Positions 46,982 to 54,764 of a DNA stretch of 64,000 nucleotides are shown here, piece after piece. The notes under the pieces are model-generated. The model was not told the origin of the DNA and made no database searches. It saw only the letters and a list, made by a program, of their open reading frames with translations. The stretch comes from Candidatus Rubrivivax defluviihabitans (GTDB lineage: Bacteria > Pseudomonadota > Gammaproteobacteria > Burkholderiales > Burkholderiaceae_C), in contig JADJMW010000022.1 in assembly GCA_016709385.1 (NCBI GenBank), forward strand, positions 1-64,000, in the 5' to 3' direction. The first letter of the stretch is position 1; every line of letters starts with the position of its first letter. The translations under genes and the position numbers were made by a program.

Positions 46982-47707
46982 ATGGAAAGCACCGACCACA
47001 TCCTCGTCGTCGACGACGACGCCGAAATCCGCACCCTGCTCACGCGCTACCTGGAAAAGAACGGGCTGCGCGCCACCGCCGTGGGCGACGGCCGCGCCAT
47101 GTGGCAGGCGCTGGACCGCGGCCGCTTCGACCTGGTGGTGCTCGACCTCATGCTGCCCGGCGACGACGGCCTCACGCTGTGCCGCACGCTGCGCGGCAGG
47201 AGCGACATCCCGGTCATCATGCTCACCGCGCGCGGCGACGAGACCGACCGCATCGTCGGCCTGGAGATGGGCGCCGACGACTACCTGCCCAAGCCGTTCA
47301 GCGCGCGCGAACTGCTGGCGCGCATCAAGGTCATCCTGCGCCGCACGCGCAGCCTGCCGCCCAACCTGGTGCCGCAGGGTGAACACCGGCTGCGCTTCGC
47401 CGGCTGGACGCTGGACACCGCGCGGCGCCAGCTCGTGGCGCCCGGCGGCGAGGCAACGCCCATCGGCGGCGCGGAATACAAGCTGCTGCGCGTCTTCCTC
47501 GACCACCCCAACCGCGTGCTCGACCGCGACCAGCTGCTCGACCTGAGCCAGGGCCGCGAGGCCGAGCCGCTGGACCGCAGCATCGACGTGCAGGTCAGCC
47601 GCCTGCGGCATCGCCTGGGCGACGACCCGAAGAGCCCGCAGCTCATCAAGACCGTGCGCGGCGAGGGCTATGTGCTCTCGGTGCCGGTGCACAAGGAGGG
47701 CGGTTGA
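46982..47707 (+). CDS. OmpR-family response regulator
   Basis: Of 241 residues, residues 1-120 are a receiver domain with the acidic patch DDD at 11-13, phospho-acceptor Asp55 in VVLDLMLPGDDG, Thr82 and Lys104 in YLPKPFSAREL. Residues 140-240 are a winged helix of the OmpR/PhoB type (EYKLLRVFLDHPNRVLDRDQ; DRSIDVQVSRLRHRLGDDPK; IKTVRGEGYVLSVPV). All key residues are present. The sensor kinase follows in an overlapping frame. The divergent Spy-like gene is its most likely target. Similarity in the DNA-binding domain is nearest, as I recall, to the OmpR/RstA group rather than to CusR. Confidence 0.93.
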   Translation: MESTDHILVVDDDAEIRTLLTRYLEKNGLRATAVGDGRAMWQALDRGRFDLVVLDLMLPGDDGLTLCRTLRGRSDIPVIMLTARGDETDRIVGLEMGADDYLPKPFSARELLARIKVILRRTRSLPPNLVPQGEHRLRFAGWTLDTARRQLVAPGGEATPIGGAEYKLLRVFLDHPNRVLDRDQLLDLSQGREAEPLDRSIDVQVSRLRHRLGDDPKSPQLIKTVRGEGYVLSVPVHKEGG

Positions 47708-49149
47708 GCCCGGCTGCCCAGCCCGCGCAACCCGCCGCACCGCGCGGCCTGCAGCGCTGGCTGCCGCGCACGCTGTTCGGCCGCTTGCTGCTGGTGCTGG
47801 CCGGCGGCCTGCTGGTGGCGCAACTGCTCAGCGCCGCCATCAACGTGGCCGAGCGCGACCGGCTGCTCAGCAGCAGCTTCGGCATGCAGCCGGCGCAGCG
47901 CATCGCCGACGTGGTGCGCCTGCTCGACGACCTGGGCGAGGCCGAGCGCGCGCGCATGGTGGCCGTGTTCAGGGTGCCGCCGCTGGTGCTGTCGCTGCAC
48001 CCCGCGCCGCTGATCCCGGTCCAGGCCGACACGGCCTGGCCGGCAGGCATGTTCGCCCAGCGGCTGCGCGCGGCGCTGGGCGGCGAACGGCCGGTGCGCG
48101 TGCAGTCCCGGGCCGCCGGCGCGGCGCCGCCGCCGCCGTTCGACCGCGGTGGCATGCGCCACGGCGCCATGATGCGCGGCGGCGGGCCGGGCATGGTGGG
48201 CGGCGGGATGGCACTGCTGCGCACCGAAGTGCAGTTGCGCGACGGCACCTGGGCGCGCTTCGACACCGCGCTGCCCGAGCCGCCGCAGACCCTGCCCTGG
48301 CGGCTGGCGCTGACACTGGCGGTGCTGCTGGCCAGCGTGCTGGCGGTGTCGTATGTGGCCGTGCGTTGGGTGGTGCAGCCGCTGCAGCGGCTGACGCAGG
48401 CCGCGCAGGCGCTGGGCGAAGACCTCGACCGCCCGCCGCTGCCCGAGGACGGCCCGCGCGAAGTGCAGCAGGCCGCGCGCGCCTTCAACACCATGCAGCA
48501 GCGGCTGGCCGCCTTCGTCGACGAGCGCACGCGCATGCTCACCGCGCTGTCGCACGACCTGAAGACGCCCATCACGCGCATGCGGCTGCGCGCCGACCTG
48601 CTGGACGACGACGAACAGCGACAGCGCTTCGAGTCCGACCTCAAGGAAATGGAGGCCATGGTCACGCAGACGCTGGAATTCATGCGCGGCCTGGGCGGCA
48701 ACGAGCCGCGCGCCCCGGTCGACATGATGGCGCTGCTGGCCGCGCTGCAGGCCGAGCAGCAGGCCATGGGGCGCACAGTGGACATCCAGGGCCAGGCCAG
48801 CCGGCCCTGCCCCGGCGTGGCCTCGCTGCTCAAGCGCGCGCTGAACAACCTGGTCGACAACGCCGTGCTCTACGGCGGCCGCGCCACGGTGCAGGTGGAG
48901 GACACGCCGCAGGCGCTGGTGCTTCGTGTGCTCGACGACGGTCCGGGGCTGCCCGAAGCCGAGCTGGAACGCGTCTTCGAGCCCTTCTACCGGCTGGAGG
49001 CGTCGCGCAGCCGTGCCACCGGCGGCAGCGGCCTGGGCCTGGGCATCGCCCGCAATATCGCGCGCACCCACGGCGGCGAGCTGGTACTGCGCAACCGCCC
49101 CAAAGGCGGGCTGGAAGCCCGCTTGAGCCTGCCTTGGCAGGCCGGGTGA
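47704..49149 (+). CDS. Sensor histidine kinase with Met/Gly-rich periplasmic loop
   Basis: The start is TTG at 47704, overlapping the regulator stop as TTGA, with AAGGAGG ten bases before it. Of 481 residues: membrane helix 1 (LFGRLLLVLAGGLLVAQLLS, about 24-43), a periplasmic domain to about 198 containing a stretch near residues 146-169 with five Met and many Gly (GGMRHGAMMRGG), helix 2 (LALTLAVLLASVLAVSYVAV), a HAMP segment, then HisKA with His284 in LTALSHDLKTPITRMR, and the ATPase with N box LNNLVDNAVLYGG, DDGPGLPE and GSGLGLGIARNIA. All catalytic parts are present. The Met-rich loop suggests direct sensing of copper or silver; this is inference. Confidence 0.92.
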   Translation: MSPAAQPAQPAAPRGLQRWLPRTLFGRLLLVLAGGLLVAQLLSAAINVAERDRLLSSSFGMQPAQRIADVVRLLDDLGEAERARMVAVFRVPPLVLSLHPAPLIPVQADTAWPAGMFAQRLRAALGGERPVRVQSRAAGAAPPPPFDRGGMRHGAMMRGGGPGMVGGGMALLRTEVQLRDGTWARFDTALPEPPQTLPWRLALTLAVLLASVLAVSYVAVRWVVQPLQRLTQAAQALGEDLDRPPLPEDGPREVQQAARAFNTMQQRLAAFVDERTRMLTALSHDLKTPITRMRLRADLLDDDEQRQRFESDLKEMEAMVTQTLEFMRGLGGNEPRAPVDMMALLAALQAEQQAMGRTVDIQGQASRPCPGVASLLKRALNNLVDNAVLYGGRATVQVEDTPQALVLRVLDDGPGLPEAELERVFEPFYRLEASRSRATGGSGLGLGIARNIARTHGGELVLRNRPKGGLEARLSLPWQAG

Positions 49150-49216
49150 GCACCTGTTCGACTTCAACAACCAGGCTGAAGCCACGCGCCCGCCAGGCCG
49201 AAACGGCTGGCCGGGC

Positions 49217-49678
49217 TCAGGGTAGCGCTTTACAGGCGCTGGCGGTCTGCTGCACACCCCTCACCCGGCCGGTATCGACCACCGTATAACCGAAGCCGGG
49301 CTCGTATTTCTTCTCCTCGGGCTTGGTGTGCGCATCGTTCGGTGCGGCCTGCGCCGCGGGGTGGTGGGTGTGGAGCACGGACTTGCCCGCGAATTTCTGC
49401 GATAGCTCGGCGGGCGCAGCGACGGTGAACTCGGCACCCCAGTTCTGCTGCGCCGCGCCGCCGTATTTGCGCACGCAGTCGAAGCGCGATACCTCGCCGG
49501 CGTCGACCTTGGCGATCAGCTCCTTGAAGGGCGGCGTGTACGGCGTGCCGGCCTGCGGCGCTCTTGGGTGTGGCTCCAGGGTGTGGTTCCAGGGTCGTAT
49601 CCGCAGCCTCGGCGGCCAGCGGCCGCTTATGCTCGCCCTCTGCGCAGCCAGTAATGCTGCCCCATGCCGTGCCGCCAA
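49217..49678 (-). CDS. Hypothetical protein with HTHH motif
   Basis: A 153-codon frame ends in TGA at 49219-49217. Its last 110 residues look protein-like: TPPFKELIAKVDAGEVSRFD, CVRKYGGAAQQNWGAEFTVA, SQKFAGKSVLHTHHPAAQAA and KKYEPGFGYTVVDTGRV, with one Cys in the middle and one near the end. I do not recognise the family. The start is unclear: in the neighbouring frame an upstream piece (GGTAWGSITGCAEGEHKRPL) has a lipobox-like ITGC and would join after one indel near 49565, giving an exported lipoprotein. It lies between the convergent kinase gene and the divergent decarboxylase. Base use resembles its neighbours. It may be real but mis-started. Confidence 0.45.
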   Translation of the reverse strand: MAARHGAALLAAQRASISGRWPPRLRIRPWNHTLEPHPRAPQAGTPYTPPFKELIAKVDAGEVSRFDCVRKYGGAAQQNWGAEFTVAAPAELSQKFAGKSVLHTHHPAAQAAPNDAHTKPEEKKYEPGFGYTVVDTGRVRGVQQTASACKALP

Positions 49679-49817
49679 TGAAGCCCGAACTCATACTCCA
49701 CGGCATCCCGAGTTGCGACCCCGTCGAGCGGGTCCGCGCGCTGTTGCCGGCCGCGCTGGCCAGGGTCGTCGCACCCGCACGGACCGATCGACCCACCGCC
49801 ACCTGCAGAGGACGCCC

Positions 49818-51467
49818 ATGAACCTGACCGAGTCCCTGCTGCTGGCGCTGAAGGCGCGCGGTGCGACCGAGATCTTCGGCATCCCCGGCGACTTCGCCCT
49901 GCCGCTGTTCGAACAATTCGAACGTCTGGCGCTGCTGCCGCTGCACACGCTGTCACACGAGCCGGCGGTGGGCTTTGCGGCCGACGCCGCCGCACGCAGC
50001 CGCGGCGGGCTCGGTGTGGCCGCGGTCACCTACGGCGCCGGTGCCTTCAATCTCGTCAACGCCGTGGCCGGCGCCTATGCCGAGCGCGTGCCGCTGGTGG
50101 TGCTGTCCGGCGCCCCCGCGGCGCACGAGGCCACCAGCGGCTTCCTGCTGCACCACCAGGTGAAGACCCTGGACTCGCAATGGCGCGTCTTCGAGGAACT
50201 CACGGTCGACCGGGCGCGGCTGGACGACCCCGCCAGCGCTCCGGCGCTGATCGCACGCGTGCTCGACGCGGCCTTGTCACGCTCGCGGCCGGTCTACCTG
50301 GAGATCCCGCGCGACATGCCGGCACGGCCCTGTGCCGCGGCGCCGGTGCTGGCGCCCGCCGCCATCGACCCCGACAGGCTGGCCGCCTGCGCCGACGAAC
50401 TGCTGGCCCGCCTGGCGGCCGCCGAGCGCCCGCTGCTGATGGTCGGGGTGGAGGTGCGCCGCTACGGGCTGGAGCCGCGCGTGGCCGAATTGGCGCGGCG
50501 GCTGGCCATGCCGGTGGTCACCAGCTTCATGGGGCGCGGCCTGCTGGCCGAGGCCGACCTGCCGCTGGTCGGCACCTATATCGGGCTGGCCGGCGACCCG
50601 GCCGTGAGCGCGCAGGTCGAATCGTCGGATGGCCTGTTCCTGCTGGGCGTGATCGTCTCCGACACCAATTTCGCCGTCTCCTCGCGCCGCATCGACCTGC
50701 GCCATGCGATCCAGGTCTTCGACGGCGACGTTTCGATGGGCCACCACGTCTACCACGGGCTGCCGATCGCGGCCCTGGTGGACGCCTTGCTGGCGCGCGT
50801 GCCCAGCCGCGGCTTGCAGCCGCCGGCGCCCAAGGCCGCAGCCGCGGCATCGCGCGTCGCGCCACCCGCGGCCGGCGACCTGTCCGGGCCCGACCGGCCG
50901 GTGCTGCCGCAGGACATCGCGGCGGCCGTCAACGCGCTGTTTCGCGACCACGGGCCGATGCCCCTGGCCAGCGACGTCGGCGACTGCCTGTTCACGGCGA
51001 TGGACATCGAACAGACCGAACTGCTGGCGCCGGGCTACTACGCCACCATGGGCTACGGCGTGCCGGCCGGTCTGGGACTGCAGGTGGCCACGGGCCGCCG
51101 GCCCGTCGTGCTGGTGGGCGACGGCGCCTTCCAGATGACGGGCTGGGAACTGGGCAATGCCGCGCGCTGCGGCTGCGACCCCATCGTGCTGGTCTTCAAC
51201 AACGCGAGCTGGGAAATGCTGCGCACCTTCGCGCCGGGTGCGCAGTTCAACGACCTCGGCCGCTGGGACTTCGCCGCCATGGCCGCCGGCATGGGGGGTG
51301 ACGGGTATCGGGTGCACACCACGGCCGGGCTGGCGGCTGCGCTGGCCAAGGCGCAGGCCACGCGCGGACGCTTCCAGCTGCTGGACATCCAGCTCCAGCC
51401 GGGCGAGCTTTCACCTACGCTGCAGCGTTTCGTCCAGGCCGTGAAGCGACTGTCGATGCCCGACTGA
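49818..51467 (+). CDS. ipdC: Indolepyruvate/phenylpyruvate decarboxylase (ThDP enzyme)
   Basis: The start ATG at 49818 follows AGAGGA. The 549-residue protein matches Azospirillum-type phenylpyruvate/indolepyruvate decarboxylase throughout: FGIPGDFALPLFEQFE near 20-35, SHEPAVGFAADAAARSRGGL with the ThDP-activating Glu48, VTYGAGAFNLVNAVAGAYAE, GRTL-like LLHHQVKTLDSQWRVFEE, FMGRGLLAEADLPLVGTYIG, and the ThDP/Mg motif from VGDGAFQMTGWELGNA near 433 to FNNASWEMLRTFAPGAQF. The reaction removes CO2 from phenylpyruvate or indole-3-pyruvate to give the aldehyde, a step to phenylacetate or to the auxin indole-3-acetate. No aminotransferase or aldehyde dehydrogenase is adjacent. It is monocistronic in appearance. 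Confidence 0.9.
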   Translation: MNLTESLLLALKARGATEIFGIPGDFALPLFEQFERLALLPLHTLSHEPAVGFAADAAARSRGGLGVAAVTYGAGAFNLVNAVAGAYAERVPLVVLSGAPAAHEATSGFLLHHQVKTLDSQWRVFEELTVDRARLDDPASAPALIARVLDAALSRSRPVYLEIPRDMPARPCAAAPVLAPAAIDPDRLAACADELLARLAAAERPLLMVGVEVRRYGLEPRVAELARRLAMPVVTSFMGRGLLAEADLPLVGTYIGLAGDPAVSAQVESSDGLFLLGVIVSDTNFAVSSRRIDLRHAIQVFDGDVSMGHHVYHGLPIAALVDALLARVPSRGLQPPAPKAAAAASRVAPPAAGDLSGPDRPVLPQDIAAAVNALFRDHGPMPLASDVGDCLFTAMDIEQTELLAPGYYATMGYGVPAGLGLQVATGRRPVVLVGDGAFQMTGWELGNAARCGCDPIVLVFNNASWEMLRTFAPGAQFNDLGRWDFAAMAAGMGGDGYRVHTTAGLAAALAKAQATRGRFQLLDIQLQPGELSPTLQRFVQAVKRLSMPD

Positions 51468-51508
51468 GCACAGCGCCGGGCGGGCGCCTTGACCGCCAGG
51501 CCAGGCGG

Positions 51509-53569
51509 TCAAGGCAACTGCTGCAGCACCAGCGGCAGCACGGCTGTCGCGCCCGCGTCGCGCAGCCGGGCGGCGGCCACGGTGGCGGTCCAGCCGCTGC
51601 GGTAGCGCGCGTCCACCAGCAGCAACGGGCCGGCCGGCAGCGCCGCATCCGCCCGCAGCTGCAGGCTTTGCAGCAGCGCAGCCACACGCGCGCCGGAAGC
51701 GGCGTCCGGCGCCGGCGGCGGCCCTTCGGCGCTAAGAACGTCCAGCACGGGCAGCCGGCCCACGCGGGCGATGTGCGCCACCATGCTGGCGACCAGCCGC
51801 GCATGGTCGCGCGACGGCATGGGCACCACCGCCACCGGCCGCGCCGCCCAGCTGCGTCGCCAGCGGGCCAGCAGGGCCACCACGCCGTCGAGCACCTCGG
51901 GCGGCGCGTCTCGATCAGGCCCGGCGAACAGCGGGCGCAAGAGTTCACCCCACCCGGGGTCGTCGGCGAAGGCCAGCGCGCGGCCTTCTTCGCAGCCGGT
52001 GATGCGGCCCTTGAAGTCCTTCGCGCCCAGTCCGGACGGCCACAGCTTGCGTGGCTCGATGACCTGATCGCGCCCGCGCGCAAAGACACGCGCGGCTTCG
52101 ACGGCAGCGCGGCTGGGCTGCAGCCCCGGGTGCGGCAACCAGCCGCTGCAGGCGCTGCAGCGGCCACAGTCCCGCGGGTCGGGGTCGTCCAGCGCGGTCT
52201 GCAGGAAGCGCATCAGGCAGCCGGCGCCGCGTGCAAAGCGCCGCATCAGGTCGGCTTCACGCGCGCGCACGCGCGCCAGGTCGGCCCAGCGCGGGGCGTC
52301 GAAATGCCAGGGCTGGCCGGTCAGGGACCAGGTGCCGCCTTCGCGCTGCACCACGTCTTCCACCGCCAGGATCTTGAGCAGGCCCTCGAGCCGGCCGCGC
52401 CGGATGCCGGTGGCCGTCTCCAGCGCCAGCAGCGACAGCGGCCCGTCCGCCAGCGCCGCCAGGATCTGGCCCACGCGCGCCTCGTCGGGCACGCCGGCGG
52501 TGGCGAAGTAGGTCCAGAGGGCTTCGTCGGTTTCGGCCGGCAGCAGCACCGCCATGGCATCGTCCAGCGCCCGGCCGGCACGGCCCACCTGCTGGTAGTA
52601 GGCCACCGGGGAAGCCGGCGAGCCGACATGGATGCAGAACGCCAGGTCCGGCTTGTCGTAGCCCATGCCCAGCGCCGAGGTCGCCACCACGGCCTTGAGC
52701 CGGTTGTCGCGCAAGGCGTCTTCCACGCTCTGGCGGGCCTCGGTTTCCAGCCCGCCGTGGTAGGCCGCCACCGCAAAGCCCTGCCCGGCCAGAAAGGCGG
52801 CCAGGCGTTCGGCTTCCGCCACGGTCAGCGTATAGACGATGCCCGAGCCCGGCGCCTGCTGCAGCGCATCGGCCACCCAGGCGTAGCGCTGCAGCGCCGT
52901 GAGCCCCGGCACCACCGCCAGGCGCAGCGAAGAACGGGCCAGCGTGCCGCGAAAGGTGCGCGCGCCGGCGCCCAGCTGGCGCGCCACGTCTTGCGTCACG
53001 CGCGCATTGGCGGTGGCCGTGGTGGCCAGTACGGGGGTCTGCGCGCCGATGCCCAGGAGCGTACGTGCCAGGCGCTGGTAGTCGGGCCGGAAGTCGAAAC
53101 CCCAGTCGGAAATGCAATGTGCCTCGTCGATGACGACCAGCCCGGCGGCGGCCACCAGACCCGGCAGGCGGCGAGCGAAGCCGGGGTTACCCAGGCGCTC
53201 GGGCGACACCAGCAGCACGTCCAGCGTGCCGGCCTCGATCTCGGCAAAGACGGCGTCCCAGTCCTGCACATTGGTGGAATTGACCGTGGCCGCGCGCAGC
53301 CCGGCCTTGGCCGCGGCGCCGACCTGGTCGCGCATCAAGGCCAGCAGCGGCGAGACGATCAGCGTCGGCCCGCCGCCGGCCGCCCGCAGCGCCGACGTGG
53401 CCGCCCAGTACACCGCCGACTTGCCCCAGCCGGTGGCCTGCACCACCAGCACGCGGGCGCGGTCGTGCACCAGCGCCGCCACCGCCGCCGCCTGGTCGGC
53501 GCGCGGGCGTGCCTGCGGGCCGGCCATGGCGGCCAGCACGCGGTGAAGATGGACATCGGCCGCGCTCAC
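51509..53569 (-). CDS. RecQ-family DNA helicase with phosphoribosyltransferase-like tail
   Basis: From a GTG at 53569 the protein has 686 residues; the frame is open to 53635, where an ATG would overlap the divergent gene. Helicase motifs: Walker A QATGWGKS at 44-51, LIVSPLLALMRDQV at 70-83, DEAH at 148-151 in VVIDEAHCISDWGFDFRPDY, ATTATAN, then domain 2 with AYHGGLE, ATSALGMGYDKPD and QQVGRAGR. A zinc-binding region has CLMRFLQ and DCGRCSAC. The last 130 or so residues (VAVVPMPSRDHARLVASM; LLLVDARYRSGWTATVAAA) resemble a phosphoribosyltransferase fold with a degraded PRPP loop. It lacks an HRDC domain. Expected role: 3'-5' unwinding in repair, with a nucleotide-sensing tail. Confidence 0.87.
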   Translation of the reverse strand: MSAADVHLHRVLAAMAGPQARPRADQAAAVAALVHDRARVLVVQATGWGKSAVYWAATSALRAAGGGPTLIVSPLLALMRDQVGAAAKAGLRAATVNSTNVQDWDAVFAEIEAGTLDVLLVSPERLGNPGFARRLPGLVAAAGLVVIDEAHCISDWGFDFRPDYQRLARTLLGIGAQTPVLATTATANARVTQDVARQLGAGARTFRGTLARSSLRLAVVPGLTALQRYAWVADALQQAPGSGIVYTLTVAEAERLAAFLAGQGFAVAAYHGGLETEARQSVEDALRDNRLKAVVATSALGMGYDKPDLAFCIHVGSPASPVAYYQQVGRAGRALDDAMAVLLPAETDEALWTYFATAGVPDEARVGQILAALADGPLSLLALETATGIRRGRLEGLLKILAVEDVVQREGGTWSLTGQPWHFDAPRWADLARVRAREADLMRRFARGAGCLMRFLQTALDDPDPRDCGRCSACSGWLPHPGLQPSRAAVEAARVFARGRDQVIEPRKLWPSGLGAKDFKGRITGCEEGRALAFADDPGWGELLRPLFAGPDRDAPPEVLDGVVALLARWRRSWAARPVAVVPMPSRDHARLVASMVAHIARVGRLPVLDVLSAEGPPPAPDAASGARVAALLQSLQLRADAALPAGPLLLVDARYRSGWTATVAAARLRDAGATAVLPLVLQQLP

Positions 53570-53686
53570 GGCCGGGATTGTCGGGCCGCCGTGCCTGCCG
53601 GGCCGGCGGGTTGATCGCCAGGCGCGAAAATGCAAGCATCCCGACCGGGGCCTGCGGCCGCCGCGGCGAAACCCAGGGAGACTCGC

Positions 53687-54616
53687 TTGGCATCATGGAA
53701 CGGCAAGGTATTGGTGGTGGGCGCGACCGGCGCCCTGGGGCGGCCCGTGGTGCAGGGACTGCTGGAGCGCGGCGTGGCGGTGCGCGCGCTGTGCCGCCAC
53801 CCCGAGCAGGCCGATGACCTGGCTGCGCTGGGCGCCGAGGTGGTGGCCGGCGACCTCACCGACGCCGCGTCGCTGGCGCGCGCCACCGCCGGCGTGCAGC
53901 GCGTGCTGGCAGCAGCGCACGGCATCCTGGGTCGCGGCCGCTGGCGCAGCGAAGCGGTGGACGACGCGGGTCACCGCAGCCTGTTTGCCGCCGCGCGCAA
54001 CGCCGGCGTGGACCGGCTGGTCTACGTCTCAGCCCATGGCGCCTCCCCCGATCACCCCGTCGACTTCTTCCGCACCAAGCACGCCATGGAGCAGGCGCTG
54101 GCGGCCAGCGGGCTGAGACACGTGGTGCTGCGGCCGACGGCCTTCATGGAACACCATGCGCACAACTTCAACGGCGCCGGGCTGCTGGCCAAGGGCAAGG
54201 CGCAGCTCATCGGCCCCGGCACCAAGCCGCGCAATTTCGTCGCCGCCAGCGACGTGGCCCTTCTTGCGCTGCGGGCCCTGATGGACGAGCCGCTGCCTTT
54301 CAGACAGCTGGACATCGGCGGCCCGGGCCACTACAGCAACCAGGAAGTGGCCGCCTTGTACGCACGCTGCGCCGACCTGCCGCTGCGCGTGAGCCACCTG
54401 CCGGCCGGGCTGGCCCGGGCGATCGCCGTGCTGGCGCGGCCGCTGCATCCCGGCCTGGCGCGCATCCTGAAGATGTCCAGCTTGCCCGACGACGCCTACG
54501 GCGAACGCTTCGACGGCGCACCGGCGCTGCAGCGCGAACATGGCATCACGCTCACGCCGCTGCCGCAGTTCATCGAGAAACGGGTGGCGCAGTGGCGCCA
54601 GGCCGGCCGCGCCTGA
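53687..54616 (+). CDS. NAD(P)H-binding NmrA-like atypical SDR
   Basis: The preferred start is TTG at 53687, with GGGAG upstream, giving LASWNGKVLVVGATGALGRP and 309 residues; an ATG at 53630 would overlap the divergent helicase leader. The Rossmann motif is VVGATGALGRPVVQGLLERG. Downstream are RALCRHPEQADDLAALGAEV, GDLTDAASLARATAGV, LVYVSAHGASPDH, FFRTKHAMEQALAASGL (with the Lys of the SDR fold but no typical YxxxK) and VVLRPTAFME. This is the NmrA/atypical-5 SDR group: an NAD(P) sensor or reductase of unknown substrate. It is separated by 148 bases from a second NAD(P)-binding gene on the same strand. Confidence 0.85.
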   Translation: MASWNGKVLVVGATGALGRPVVQGLLERGVAVRALCRHPEQADDLAALGAEVVAGDLTDAASLARATAGVQRVLAAAHGILGRGRWRSEAVDDAGHRSLFAAARNAGVDRLVYVSAHGASPDHPVDFFRTKHAMEQALAASGLRHVVLRPTAFMEHHAHNFNGAGLLAKGKAQLIGPGTKPRNFVAASDVALLALRALMDEPLPFRQLDIGGPGHYSNQEVAALYARCADLPLRVSHLPAGLARAIAVLARPLHPGLARILKMSSLPDDAYGERFDGAPALQREHGITLTPLPQFIEKRVAQWRQAGRA

Positions 54617-54764
54617 GCTGGCTCCTGAGCGGGCGCCCGCGCGTCTGGGATGGCTGCGGGCCCCGGGCGGCGCGGGCACGAGTGGCCTGTCAGTGCTTCG
54701 GCATCGTGCCGCTGCGGATAGCATGCAAGGCTCCGGTCACGGCCGCACGGTCGCAAGAGCCCCG

